Source of the DNA: VRUE01 sp963715455
GTDB taxonomy: Bacteria > Actinomycetota > Thermoleophilia > Solirubrobacterales > 70-9
NCBI GenBank assembly: GCA_963715455.1
Contig: OY970245.1
Location: forward strand, 62,001-126,000
DNA length: 64,000 nt
Direction: 5' to 3'
Shown here one piece after another: positions 8,615 through 17,422 of the stretch (the stretch's first letter is position 1; the number at the start of each line of letters is the position of its first letter). A program made the translations under genes and the position numbers. The notes below the pieces were generated by a model. It was not told the DNA's origin. It was given only the letters and a program-made list of their open reading frames with translations, and did not search any database.

Positions 8615-8632
8615 GCTGCGATCCTATGGGCG

Positions 8633-9823
8633 ATGGTCCCTGCCGAGGAAGCTCGCGGCTCGCGCTTCGGCGCCGCCCTGCGCGAGGGCGAGCGGGTGAC
8701 GCCGCTGGAGCTCTTCTTCGACCTCGTCTTCGTCCTGGCGCTCACCCAGTGCACGGCGCTGATGGCCCACCACCCCACCTGGGAGGGCCTAGTACAGGGG
8801 CTGCTGGTGCTCGGCATGCTCTGGTGGGCCTGGGTCGGCTACGCCTGGCTAACCAGCGTGCTCGATCCCGAGGAGGGAGCGGTGCGCTTGGTCATGTTCG
8901 GCGCGATGGCGGCGCTGCTGCTCGTCTCGCTGTGCGTGCCCGAAGCCTTCGGCGACCTCGGCCTCGTCTTCGCCCTCGCCTTCGGCGCAGTGCGCGTCGC
9001 CCACATCGGCCTCTTCATGCTCGCCAGTCCCGAGGACGACAGCCTGCGTCACTCGGTGCTCGGCCTCGCCGTCAGCACGGCGATCGCCGTGACCTTGCTG
9101 ATCCTGGCCTCACTCTTTGACGGCGCCGCCCAGGGGGCGCTCTGGGCGCTGGCCCTCTTCCTCGACATGGCCGGTCCCTACGTCTTCGGCTCGGAAGGCT
9201 GGAAGTTGATGCCCGAGCATTTCGCCGAGCGCCACGGCCTGATCGTGATCATCGCCCTGGGCGAGTCGATCGTCGCGATCGGGGTGGGCGCCGCGGGCGC
9301 GCTCGACTTCGGCATTGGGGCCGCCGGGGTGCTCGGCGTGGCGCTCACCGCGGCGATGTGGTGGGTCTACTTCGACATCGTCGCGATCGTCTCCGAGCGG
9401 CGTCTCTCCGAGGCCCCGGTGGGCAAAGTCCAAAACGAGATGGCGCGCGACTCCTACTCCTACCTACACCTGCCTATGGTCGCCGGCATCGTGCTCGTCG
9501 CGCTCGGTATGAAGAAGACGATCGGCCACTTCGACAACCACCTGAAGGACGTCGCCGCCTTCGCCCTGCTCGGTGGCCTGGCGATCTACCTACTCGGCAT
9601 GGTCGCCTTCCGCTACCGCCACGTCCACACCGTCAACCGCCAGCGCCTGGGGCTGGCAATCGTCCTGCTAATTCTCGTCCCCGTTGCAACGGCGATCCCG
9701 GCCCTAGCCGCCTTGGCAATCGTCAACGTTCTGCTCTGGGCAATGGTCACCTACGAGACGCGCAGCTACGGCGAGGGACGTCACCAGGTTCGGCGGCCTG
9801 AAAACGCAGGAGTATCTCTTTAG
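8633..9823 (+). CDS. low temperature requirement A (LtrA)-like membrane protein
   Basis: The product is 396 aa with about ten predicted membrane helices. The family hallmark near the N-terminus, ELFFDLVFVLALTQ, is present at about residues 22-35, and YLHLPMVAGIVLVALGMKK (about 280) matches the second conserved block of the LtrA family. LtrA proteins are integral membrane proteins of uncertain biochemical role, first linked to growth at low temperature. The downstream 45 bases are strikingly AT-rich compared with the rest of the window and mark the edge of the following catabolic module. Confidence 0.88.
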   Translation: MVPAEEARGSRFGAALREGERVTPLELFFDLVFVLALTQCTALMAHHPTWEGLVQGLLVLGMLWWAWVGYAWLTSVLDPEEGAVRLVMFGAMAALLLVSLCVPEAFGDLGLVFALAFGAVRVAHIGLFMLASPEDDSLRHSVLGLAVSTAIAVTLLILASLFDGAAQGALWALALFLDMAGPYVFGSEGWKLMPEHFAERHGLIVIIALGESIVAIGVGAAGALDFGIGAAGVLGVALTAAMWWVYFDIVAIVSERRLSEAPVGKVQNEMARDSYSYLHLPMVAGIVLVALGMKKTIGHFDNHLKDVAAFALLGGLAIYLLGMVAFRYRHVHTVNRQRLGLAIVLLILVPVATAIPALAALAIVNVLLWAMVTYETRSYGEGRHQVRRPENAGVSL

Positions 9824-9860
9824 GTTTGTCACTAGTATTGTTAAATAAATAACTGTACTA

Positions 9861-11054
9861 ACGGTATTTCGACGCCTCTTCGGACTGGCCCCCATCGCAC
9901 TCGCGGTGGCTCTGCTCATGGGCTGTGACGAATCCGGTAACTCCAGCGAGGCCTCCCCATCCGAGGGATTGCCGAAGACGATCACAATCGGTGCGGCGAT
10001 CGCCAAGAGTGGATACCTCGCGCCCTACGACGACAGCATCGCCGCTATCGAACAGCTCATTGAGGAAGTAAATGCCAAGGGTGGCATCGAGGGCAGCAAG
10101 CTTGAGGTCATACAGGCAGATAACCGCTCCGACCCCCAGCAGGCGCCGATCGCCACTCAGCAGGTAGTCGAAAGAGGGGCTGATCTGCTGCTCTTCAGCG
10201 GCGAGGCCTTTACCGCCGCTGCGGGGACTCCGATCGCCGAGGAAAACGGCCAGCTCAACTTCACCCTCGCCGCCAACGAGCCCGGCTTCGGCCCACCCAC
10301 TACCGGCCGGCTCTCCTTCAGCGCGTACCCCAACCTGCTTAGCGAGGCGAGCGCCGACGCCAGCTTCTTGCACCGGCGGGGGATCGAGCGGCCCTTCCTC
10401 CTCCGCGACACAGCACTGATCTACGGCAAGGCAGACTGCTCAGCCTTTGAGCAGGCCTGGGAGCATCTCGGCGGCACGATCGCGGGCAGCGCCGACTTCA
10501 AGAACGAAGACGAGTCGATCGCCAGTCAGGTCGATCAGCTGAAGAGATCCGATGCCGACGCGGTAATGCTCTGCTCCTACCCTCCAGGGGGTGCCGCTGC
10601 GGTCAAGCAGATCCGGGCTGCCGGCATCGACCTACCGATCATGGCGGCCGGCGCCTTCGACGGGACCTACTGGCTAGAGGGGATTCCCAACCTAGGTGAG
10701 TTCTACGTCGCCTTGAACGGCTCTGCTTATGATCCCCCCAACCGGGCAACCGCAGAGCTATTCGAGACGCTCGAACGGTCGGGGGTACCAACCGACGTCT
10801 CCAGCGTGCTTCTCTCGGCCTATGCGGCCGGCCAGCTGATGGTCACGGCAATCGAAGAAACGGGCAGCATCGATGGTGACACCCTGGCCGACGCTCTCGA
10901 GGCAAAGTCACACCAAACCATCATCGGTGAGATCGACTACACGAAGGACGACCACTACCCGAGCGCTGCCTGGCCGATCTACGTGTACTCGAACGGTGAG
11001 CCGAAAATGATCACGAAGGTCAGGCCGCGGTTTGTCCCCGACTACGGTGACTGA
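9861..11054 (+). CDS. Liv-type ABC transporter substrate-binding lipoprotein, noncanonical start
   Basis: This is a periplasmic-binding-protein type I (Peripla_BP_6/LivJ-like) receptor for branched-chain amino acid or aromatic-type ABC importers. Reading from 9861 gives a basic n-region (FRRLF), a hydrophobic core and lipobox LLMGC, a proper lipoprotein signal. However, the codon at 9861 is ACG; no in-frame ATG, GTG or TTG lies between the stop at 9846 and GTG 9906, which would cut off the signal's charged part. The mature domain follows from about residue 35 (ITIGAAIAKSGYLAPYDD). Its permease and ATPase genes lie at 12.9-16.4 kb on the other strand. Cargo is unknown; proximity to a Rieske oxygenase suggests an aromatic acid. 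Confidence 0.8.
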   Translation, partial: TVFRRLFGLAPIALAVALLMGCDESGNSSEASPSEGLPKTITIGAAIAKSGYLAPYDDSIAAIEQLIEEVNAKGGIEGSKLEVIQADNRSDPQQAPIATQQVVERGADLLLFSGEAFTAAAGTPIAEENGQLNFTLAANEPGFGPPTTGRLSFSAYPNLLSEASADASFLHRRGIERPFLLRDTALIYGKADCSAFEQAWEHLGGTIAGSADFKNEDESIASQVDQLKRSDADAVMLCSYPPGGAAAVKQIRAAGIDLPIMAAGAFDGTYWLEGIPNLGEFYVALNGSAYDPPNRATAELFETLERSGVPTDVSSVLLSAYAAGQLMVTAIEETGSIDGDTLADALEAKSHQTIIGEIDYTKDDHYPSAAWPIYVYSNGEPKMITKVRPRFVPDYGD

Positions 11055-11072
11055 ACAAAGGGATGGTTCGGC

Positions 11073-11879
11073 ATGAAGATGACCAAACCCACCCAATCGG
11101 TTCAGGGCCGGCCGCAGCAGTCCTCCGCCATCCCCTTGGACGGCAGTCGCAGACTCGATCGCAACAGCGAGGTGCCGCTTTACTTCCAGCTCGCCGCCAC
11201 CCTCAAGGCGATGTTGGAGGTGGGAACCTGGGAGTCCGGAGCACGCTTTGCCTCTGAGCGAGAGCTCGAGGAAAGGTTCGAGGTCTCGCGGGCGGTGATC
11301 AGGCCGGCACTCGATCTCCTGGTCGGCGACGGTGCCATCTACCGGGTGAAGGGATCGGGTGCCTTCGTCGCCCCGCCGCGGCCCGAGGTGCAAGTTACCG
11401 GGCTGGTCAGGCTCTCATTCGAGTGCCGCGACAAGCAGATGATCACCGTACTCAGCGCCCGCAAACGCCAGCCCGACAGCACCGTGTCGCACTTCCTCGA
11501 GATCGAAGACCGGCGCATGTCGATCGCTCACGTCACCGCGATCGTCAACCCCGGCCGACCATCGGTCTGCCTGGTGGACTCCTACTCCTCGGTCGACCAC
11601 GTTCCCTGGGTGCTGCCGGCCGCCCAAGCGCTCGAGGCAGGCGGGCGCCCGCCCAGACCCAGCCCAGTCGAACTGACCCGGGCAACCGTTTCCGTTGAGC
11701 ACACCTTCTTCGGTGAGTGGGGCTCCTCTCAGGTCGGCGCCACGGCTGGTGACCCAGCGATGATGGGGCGCTTCGTCCAGTACGGCAAGGTGGCCGATTC
11801 CGAGCGGGAGCGGCCGCTGGAGTTCGCCCGCCTCATCTACCGTGCCGACAGCGCTCAACTCGCCTTCGAGCTGAGCTGA
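11073..11879 (+). CDS. GntR/HutC-family transcriptional regulator
   Basis: The product is 268 aa. The N-terminal winged helix (about residues 33-98) carries the GntR pattern VPLYFQLAATLKAMLE, RFASERELEERFEVSR and YRVKGSGAFV. The C-terminal domain (about 110-265) looks like a UTRA ligand-binding domain, placing it in the HutC subfamily, though the match is weaker. It follows the substrate-binding gene by 18 bases and probably senses the transported compound, controlling both this operon and the convergent Rieske/Liv operon. Its last 25 bases overlap the end of the Rieske gene. Confidence 0.85.
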   Translation: MKMTKPTQSVQGRPQQSSAIPLDGSRRLDRNSEVPLYFQLAATLKAMLEVGTWESGARFASERELEERFEVSRAVIRPALDLLVGDGAIYRVKGSGAFVAPPRPEVQVTGLVRLSFECRDKQMITVLSARKRQPDSTVSHFLEIEDRRMSIAHVTAIVNPGRPSVCLVDSYSSVDHVPWVLPAAQALEAGGRPPRPSPVELTRATVSVEHTFFGEWGSSQVGATAGDPAMMGRFVQYGKVADSERERPLEFARLIYRADSAQLAFELS

Positions 11880-12898
11880 GCCACGGGTCCGGCCTCCGCC
11901 AGCGCCAGCTGCACGAATTCGGCAAACGCCCCCCGGTAGGCAAGCGTGAAGCAATCGGCCAGCGTGCTGACGTCGGCATCGGCGCCAAGGGGCAGCTCAG
12001 GGGGCTCGATCGCCGCCATGATCGCGCGGTCCTCCGCGTAGAGGCGCTCCTCAGACTCGATCGCCTCCTCCAGACTGAGCTCGTCGTAGTCCTCACTCAG
12101 TCCCTCCAGCCAGTAGTGCGTCGACTCGCTCGCGCTGATCGCGCGTGCCACGTGCAGCAGGCAGCGCTCGCCCTTCTCCATCCGCATATGGATCGAGGTG
12201 AAATTGGGGGCGATGACGTGGTTGAGGCCTTCGCGCAGCGACTCCCAGGTTCCGTCGCCGCCGCCACCGGTCATCATCTCGCGGCGCATCGTCACCTCGA
12301 CTCCCTCGCGCTCAACTTGCAGCGGCTCGACCACCTCGTCGACCGCGCCGAGCGTCTCGCGGTGTACGAAGGCGAAGTGGGAAACGTCGCGGAAGTTCTC
12401 GATCGCCACGCCCAGGCCGACCGGCAACTCGAACGGCGTCCCGTGACCCCACCGCCACTGGCCGGGATCGAACCAGGGAACGCTGGGAAGGTCGCCGAGC
12501 GGCTCCTCGAGCACGGTCCAGACCAGGCCCCACTGCTCCCGCGCGGGGAAGGCGGCGATCCGCGCCCGCGCTGGGATCTGGCCCTGGTCTGCCAGCGATG
12601 GGATCCGCCGGCAGGCGCCGTCGCGCCCGTCCCACTCCCAGCCGTGGTAGGGGCACTGCACGCCCTCCCCCTTCACCTCACCCATCGAGAGCGAGGCGCC
12701 GCGGTGCGCGCAGCGGTCGCTGACTACAGCCGGCGCACCACTCTCGGTCAGGAAGATCGCAAGGGCCTCGCCCAGCAGGATCGCCCGCTGCGGGCCGCTG
12801 GCCAGGTCCTCCACCCGGGCCACCGGTTGCCAGCAGCGCCGCAACGCTCGTGTGACCTGCTCGCTACTCGGCGCTAGCTGAAGCTGCTCTTCGCTCAT
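11855..12898 (-). CDS. Rieske non-heme iron oxygenase, alpha-subunit type
   Basis: The product is 347 aa. The Rieske [2Fe-2S] ligands are C63 and H65 (CAHRG) and C82 and H85 (CPYHGW). The catalytic mononuclear iron site shows the family pattern ENFRDVSHFAFVH with H174 and H179; the expected distal Asp/Glu ligand could not be placed with certainty. Such proteins hydroxylate or O/N-demethylate aromatic or related ring substrates using electrons from a separate reductase, and none is seen in this window. ATG 12898 has AGGAGAGG upstream. It lies directly downstream of the livH-livMG-livF operon, linking uptake to oxidation. Confidence 0.9.
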   Translation of the reverse strand: MSEEQLQLAPSSEQVTRALRRCWQPVARVEDLASGPQRAILLGEALAIFLTESGAPAVVSDRCAHRGASLSMGEVKGEGVQCPYHGWEWDGRDGACRRIPSLADQGQIPARARIAAFPAREQWGLVWTVLEEPLGDLPSVPWFDPGQWRWGHGTPFELPVGLGVAIENFRDVSHFAFVHRETLGAVDEVVEPLQVEREGVEVTMRREMMTGGGGDGTWESLREGLNHVIAPNFTSIHMRMEKGERCLLHVARAISASESTHYWLEGLSEDYDELSLEEAIESEERLYAEDRAIMAAIEPPELPLGADADVSTLADCFTLAYRGAFAEFVQLALAEAGPVAQLSSKAS

Positions 12899-12932
12899 CG
12901 ACTTCCTCTCCTTCTGGTTGTGCTCCGTTCGC

Positions 12933-13634
12933 TCATCGCTGACCTCCCAGGTAGGCGTGCAACAGCTCGCCATCGCCCTGCAGCTCCTCGCGTCGGCCTT
13001 GGGCACGAACCCGGCCCCCGCCAAGCACCAAACAGCGACCGCAGAAATCGATCGTCCGTGTCGCGTTCTGCTCGACCAGCAACATCGTCATCCCCGCCTC
13101 GCAAAGACCGCCGAGCAACTCGTAGGTGAGGTCGATCATCTTCGGCGAGAGGCCGAGCGATGGCTCGTCGAGGATCAGCAGCCGTGGCTGGCTGAGCAGG
13201 GCACGGGCGATCGCCAGCTGCCGCTGCTCACCGCCCGAGAGCCGGTCCGCCCGCTCGCCGAGTCTCCGGCGCAAAGCCGGAAAGCGCTCCAGCGTCAGCT
13301 CCAGCGTGACTGTGCTGCGCTCATCGCGCCACGCACCCAGGCGCAGGTTCTCGGCCACGGTCAGCGTCCTGAAGACGTGCCGACCCTCGGGAACGAAGGC
13401 GATGCCGAGCCGGGCGATCTCCTCCGGCGCGAGGCCGTTAATCGCCCGGCCTTCGAACACAACCTCGCCGGAGCTCGGCCGGATCAGGCCGCTAACCGCT
13501 CGCAACACGGACGTCTTGCCGGCCCCGTTCGGTCCGATCATGCCGACGATCTCGCCGCGAGCGAGCTGCAAATCGATCCCGTGCACGACCTCGACGCCCG
13601 CGTAGGCGACCCGCATCTGGCGCAGCTCAAGCAC
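12933..13634 (-). CDS. livF: branched-chain amino acid-type ABC transporter ATPase LivF
   Basis: The product is a 233-aa ABC ATPase. Walker A GPNGAGKT is at residues 34-41, signature LSGGEQR at 132-138, Walker B LLILDEP at 152-158 and the LivF-type SLGLSPKM follows. It energises import together with LivG, LivH and LivM. Start is GTG 13634, which overlaps the stop of the LivMG fusion gene by 8 bases; an upstream open frame is an artefact of that overlap. The Rieske gene begins 34 bases further on. Confidence 0.93.
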   Translation of the reverse strand: MLELRQMRVAYAGVEVVHGIDLQLARGEIVGMIGPNGAGKTSVLRAVSGLIRPSSGEVVFEGRAINGLAPEEIARLGIAFVPEGRHVFRTLTVAENLRLGAWRDERSTVTLELTLERFPALRRRLGERADRLSGGEQRQLAIARALLSQPRLLILDEPSLGLSPKMIDLTYELLGGLCEAGMTMLLVEQNATRTIDFCGRCLVLGGGRVRAQGRREELQGDGELLHAYLGGQR

Positions 13635-15468
13635 CGGCCGCCGCCAAGTAGGAGCTACCCAGGTAGGCCTCGACCACAGCCGGGTCGGCCTGCACCTCTT
13701 CGGGCGTGCCGATCCGCAGCGTGACGCCATCGTCGAGCACCTGGACCTGTGGGCAGAGACTCATCACGACGCTCATCTCGTGCTCGATCAGGAGGATCCC
13801 GCAGCCGAAATCGTCGAGCACACCACGCAGAATGGAAACCAACTCGGCCCCCTCGACTTCACTCAGCCCGGCAGCGGGCTCGTCGAGCAGCAGGTAGCGG
13901 GGCTCGGTGGCTAGCGCCCGGGCAACCCCGAGCAGACGCTGCCGGCCAGGAGACAGAGAACCCGCCGGCAGTGCTGCCTGCTCGTCCATGCCGAGCCTGC
14001 TCAGCACCTCGGCAGCGATCGCGATCGAGCGCCGCTTACCGACCCCGACCCCCATCGCCCCGATCGCAACGCTCTCCAGGGCACTCAAATGGGGAAAGGG
14101 CAGAGCGGCCTGGAAGGTGCGGCTCAGCCCAGCCCGCGCGAGCTGGGCCGGAGAGCGGCCACCGACCTCGGCGCCGTCGAGGCTGATCCTGCCCGCTTGG
14201 GGCATGAGGAATCCACTGAGCACATTGACCAGAGTCGTCTTGCCGGCGCCGTTCGGTCCGATCAGGCCCAGCGCCTCGCCGCGGCGCAAGCTGAGATCGA
14301 CCCCCTCGAGGACGCGCAGCCCGCCAAATGCCAGCGCCACCCCCTCGGCGCGCAGAACACCGGGCTCGGCCCCTCCGATCCCGGCCAGCTTGACACTGTC
14401 GCCTGCGGCAGACACCGGGGGCTGGCGCATGCGACGCAACCGCCGCAACCAGGTCAGCTCGCCCGCCTCATGGCCCTTGCTCAGCCCATCCGGCAGCGCG
14501 ATCATCGTCGCCAGCAGAATCACGCCCACACCGATCGTGGCCAACCCGGGGGTCTCGCCAAGCGAGAGGACGCCAAAGATCTCGCCGCCGTTTTCGACGC
14601 CGCGCAGCAGCTCATTGACGCTCGCCACCGCGATCGCTCCCAACACCGCCCCGAAGACGCTGCGTGCGCCACCGAGCACCAGCATGGTCAGGGTCGTCAC
14701 CGTCGCCTCGAAGTAGAAGGTGGTGGGATCGAGCACGCCCGACTGGTGCACGGCGAGCGCCCCGCCGATCCCGCACAGAGCCCCGCTCAGCGCGAAGGCG
14801 ATCACTCGCTCAACGGTTGGGTTGATCCCCAGCGAGCGGGCCGCGACCTCGTCCTCGCGTGTGGCCTGTAGGCGATAGCCACGCGCCGACCACTTGAAGG
14901 CAAGTGCCACGACGACGCCCACGGCTGCCCAGAGGCCAGCGGACTCGATGCCGGTGGTCCGCGGAATGCTGACCAGACCGCTGCTGCCGCCGGTCAGCTC
15001 GTCCGCGTTGGCGAGCAGGTTGTAGACAACGAGGAGGAAAGCGAAGGTCGAGATCGGGATCGCCAGCGTCGAGGTACGCATCAGCGGCAGGGCAACCACC
15101 ACCCCCAACAGGCCGCAAACCGCGGCAGCAATCAGCGTCGCGGGCAGGGGACCGAGCTGGGCAGTCGCGATCGACTCGGGCAAGCCAGGAGTCTGCAGCG
15201 CGATGAAGGCCGCCGGCAAGGTGAGCAGCGCCGCGACGTAGGCACCTATGCTGGCGAAGCCGAGCTGCCCAAAGGAATAGATGCCGCTGTTGCCGATGAA
15301 GACCTGCAGGCCGAGGACGATGATCAGGTCGCAGAGGACCATCGTCACAGTGCCCCGCAAGGCGGGGGTGCCACCGGCACCGACCGCCACGGCGAGGGCG
15401 ATCAGGGCGAGTGGGACCAGGAGCGAGACGGCGAACGAGGGGCGCGAGCGCAACAGGACGCCACTCAC
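13627..15468 (-). CDS. livMG: fused LivM permease - LivG ATPase
   Basis: The product is 613 aa and joins two usually separate subunits. Residues 1 to about 330 are a LivM-type permease (eight to ten helices; EAA-like loop TREDEVAARSLGINP). Residues about 365-610 are a LivG-type ATPase with Walker A GPNGAGKTT, a degenerate signature LSPGRQR typical of LivG, and Walker B YLLLDEPAAGLS. Start is GTG 15468, with a 4-base GTGA overlap with the livH stop. The fusion fixes one permease to one ATPase in the heteromeric transporter. Confidence 0.92.
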   Translation of the reverse strand: MSGVLLRSRPSFAVSLLVPLALIALAVAVGAGGTPALRGTVTMVLCDLIIVLGLQVFIGNSGIYSFGQLGFASIGAYVAALLTLPAAFIALQTPGLPESIATAQLGPLPATLIAAAVCGLLGVVVALPLMRTSTLAIPISTFAFLLVVYNLLANADELTGGSSGLVSIPRTTGIESAGLWAAVGVVVALAFKWSARGYRLQATREDEVAARSLGINPTVERVIAFALSGALCGIGGALAVHQSGVLDPTTFYFEATVTTLTMLVLGGARSVFGAVLGAIAVASVNELLRGVENGGEIFGVLSLGETPGLATIGVGVILLATMIALPDGLSKGHEAGELTWLRRLRRMRQPPVSAAGDSVKLAGIGGAEPGVLRAEGVALAFGGLRVLEGVDLSLRRGEALGLIGPNGAGKTTLVNVLSGFLMPQAGRISLDGAEVGGRSPAQLARAGLSRTFQAALPFPHLSALESVAIGAMGVGVGKRRSIAIAAEVLSRLGMDEQAALPAGSLSPGRQRLLGVARALATEPRYLLLDEPAAGLSEVEGAELVSILRGVLDDFGCGILLIEHEMSVVMSLCPQVQVLDDGVTLRIGTPEEVQADPAVVEAYLGSSYLAAAGA

Positions 15469-16352
15469 ACCCGTGCCTCCCCGGTCGCTCCGCCGAGCAG
15501 CCCCTGCGGCCTGAAGACGAGGATCGCGATCGGCAGGCTGAAGACGATCGCGTCGCGAAAGGGCAACAGACCCTCCGACAGGTAGGCACCGAGCAACGAG
15601 GAGACGACGCCGAGCAATAGACCGCCGAGCACCGCCCCCAGCATCCTGCCAAAGCCCCCGATCACCACGGCGACGAAGCCGACCAGCACCGGCGTCAAGC
15701 CCATCGTCGGCGAGACCTGCCCGGTCTGCATCACCAGGAGCACGCCCACCGCCGCCGCAAGTGCCCCGCTGATCGCAAAGGAGAGCCCGATCACCCGGTT
15801 CGCCCGCACTCCGAGCAGGCGCGCCATCTCGAAATTCTCGGCCGCAGCTCGCATCGCCAACCCGGCACGGGTTCGGTAGAGCAGCCAGCCGAGGGCCACG
15901 AGGACGACCGCGGTCAAGCCGAGGGTGAGGAACTCAAGGTTTGGCACCGAGACGGCGCCGAGTTGCGTCGAGTCGCCGACGAAGGCTGGTGAGGCGACCG
16001 ATTGCGGACGGGCATTGACGGCCGCCGTAACGGAGCTCTGCAGGATCGTCGCCACGGCCAGCGAGGTGACGAGCTGGGCGGAGAGATCCGCCCCTCGAAC
16101 TGGCCGGAAGGCGACCCGCTCGGCAACGATCGCGACCAGAATCCCGATTGCCAGCGCCCCGACAAGCGCCGCAACGAAGGGCAGCTCAGCGAGCACGAAG
16201 AGGGCGTAGGCAGCGAGCATGATGAACTCGCCGTGGGCGAAGTTCATCATGCCCATCACCGTGTAGACCACGGTGACCCCAAGCGCGATCAACGCGTAGA
16301 GGCTGCCGAGTGCCAGCGCGTCGATCAGGTTCTGCGCAAGCTCGGTCACCAT
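15465..16352 (-). CDS. livH: branched-chain amino acid-type ABC transporter permease LivH
   Basis: The product is a 295-aa integral membrane subunit with about eight helices. Conserved family blocks are seen: LALGSLYALIALGVTVVYTVMGMMNFAHGEF near the N-terminus (seen at residues about 14-44) and RAAAENFEMARLLGV in the cytoplasmic coupling loop. ATG 16352 is preferred over an ATG three codons upstream because AGGGA sits nine bases before it. It is the first gene of the livH-livMG-livF-Rieske operon. A 115-base gap to the aldo/keto reductase stop should hold its promoter; no convincing -35/-10 pair was identified. Confidence 0.93.
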   Translation of the reverse strand: MVTELAQNLIDALALGSLYALIALGVTVVYTVMGMMNFAHGEFIMLAAYALFVLAELPFVAALVGALAIGILVAIVAERVAFRPVRGADLSAQLVTSLAVATILQSSVTAAVNARPQSVASPAFVGDSTQLGAVSVPNLEFLTLGLTAVVLVALGWLLYRTRAGLAMRAAAENFEMARLLGVRANRVIGLSFAISGALAAAVGVLLVMQTGQVSPTMGLTPVLVGFVAVVIGGFGRMLGAVLGGLLLGVVSSLLGAYLSEGLLPFRDAIVFSLPIAILVFRPQGLLGGATGEARV

Positions 16353-16467
16353 GGTCAGCATTCCCTGAGGAATACGCCAAGGTTACCCAGAACAAACTCA
16401 ACCAGGGCAGAAGAAGTGCTCCTGCCGTGTGCATACCCGGACGACGGCTTCGATTGGGTGGGGAGAG

Positions 16468-17295
16468 CTAAGGCGCGACGAAGGTGGCCGGATCGGGACC
16501 GATCCGGCTGCCGCTGTCAAGACCGTCGATCGCCGCCATCTGCTCAGCAGAGAGCGTGAAGTCGCAGACCTCGATGTTCTCGCGGATTCGCTCCGGCGTG
16601 ACCGACTTGGGGATGACGACGTTGCCCAACTGCAGGTGCCAGCGGAGGATCACCTGAGCCGGCGTCCTGTCGCACTCCGCTGCCACCTGGACGATCGTCT
16701 CCTCGTCAAGCAACTCCCCTTGCGCGAGCGGGCTCCAGGCCTCAGTGGCGATGCACTGTTCGGCGTGGTAGACGCGCAGATCGTCCTGACGGAGGCAGGG
16801 ATGCAGCTCGACTTGGTTGACCGTCGGCCGCGTGCCCGTCTCCACATCGAGTCGTTCGAGGTCCTCGACGCGGAAGTTGGAGACACCGATCGTGCTGACC
16901 CACCCTTCCTCGAGGAGGCGCTCACAGGCCCGCCAGGTGTCGACGAAGCGGTCCTCGCTCGGCATCGGCCAGTGGATCAGGTAAAGGTCAACCTGGTCGA
17001 GACCAAGGCGCTCGAGGCTGGCCTCGAAGGCCTTCAAGGTCGAGTCGTATCCCTGCTGCGAGTTCCATAGCTTGGTGGTGACGAAGACGTCCTCTCGTGG
17101 CAGGCCGGATGCCGCGAGCGCGGCGCCCACCCCCGCCTCGTTGCGGTAAGCGGCGGCGGTGTCAATGTGGCGGTAGCCAAGCTCGAACGCCAGCTCGACC
17201 ACGCCCTGGGTCTCCTCGGGAGGGACCTGGAAAACTCCGAAGCCCAGCTGGGGTATCTCGATCCCATCGTGGAGGATCGTGCTGGGTATCGTCAT
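16468..17295 (-). CDS. aldo/keto reductase
   Basis: The product is 275 aa, an NADPH-dependent (beta/alpha)8-barrel carbonyl reductase resembling 2,5-diketo-D-gluconate reductases. The catalytic tetrad is complete: D45, Y50, K75 and H108 (LIHWP). The cofactor-binding end IPKSVTPERIRENI is present near the C-terminus. ATG 17295 is preferred to ATG 17307 because the 11-codon leader ORF upstream, which has a good AAAGGAG site, ends in an ATGA overlap exactly at 17295. The control region carries three phased palindromes. Physiological substrate unknown. Confidence 0.92.
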   Translation of the reverse strand: MTIPSTILHDGIEIPQLGFGVFQVPPEETQGVVELAFELGYRHIDTAAAYRNEAGVGAALAASGLPREDVFVTTKLWNSQQGYDSTLKAFEASLERLGLDQVDLYLIHWPMPSEDRFVDTWRACERLLEEGWVSTIGVSNFRVEDLERLDVETGTRPTVNQVELHPCLRQDDLRVYHAEQCIATEAWSPLAQGELLDEETIVQVAAECDRTPAQVILRWHLQLGNVVIPKSVTPERIRENIEVCDFTLSAEQMAAIDGLDSGSRIGPDPATFVAP

Positions 17296-17328
17296 CTGCT
17301 GGTACATAGGCCTCTACTTGCTGTCATG
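17293..17328 (-). CDS. putative 11-codon leader peptide of the aldo/keto reductase
   Basis: AAAGGAG followed at five bases by ATG 17328 opens an 11-codon frame (MTASRGLCTSR) whose TGA overlaps the ATG of the reductase (ATGA, 17295-17292). The Shine-Dalgarno match is better than anything available to the reductase's own in-frame starts. This suggests translational coupling through a short leader. The ATG lies in the first of three GTCATGA palindromes. No known regulatory amino-acid run is seen. It could instead be a chance frame. Confidence 0.4.
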
Positions 17329-17373
17329 ATAACTCCTTTATTTGTCATGACTAGTCCAATTTCTTGTCATGAC
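17322..17373. promoter_or_regulatory. three phased GTCATGA(C/T) palindromes
   Basis: Near-identical 8-base palindromic sites lie at 17323-17330 (GTCATGAT), 17344-17351 (GTCATGAC) and 17366-17373 (GTCATGAC), 21 and 22 bases apart, i.e. two helical turns. They are in the intergenic region upstream of the aldo/keto reductase. Even spacing on one DNA face is typical of cooperative repressor or activator binding. The protein is not identified. Confidence 0.6.
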
Positions 17374-17422
17374 GTTGCAGCGACACGTACCCGCTTCGAA
17401 CGGGTTCTATGCGCCGACGGAG

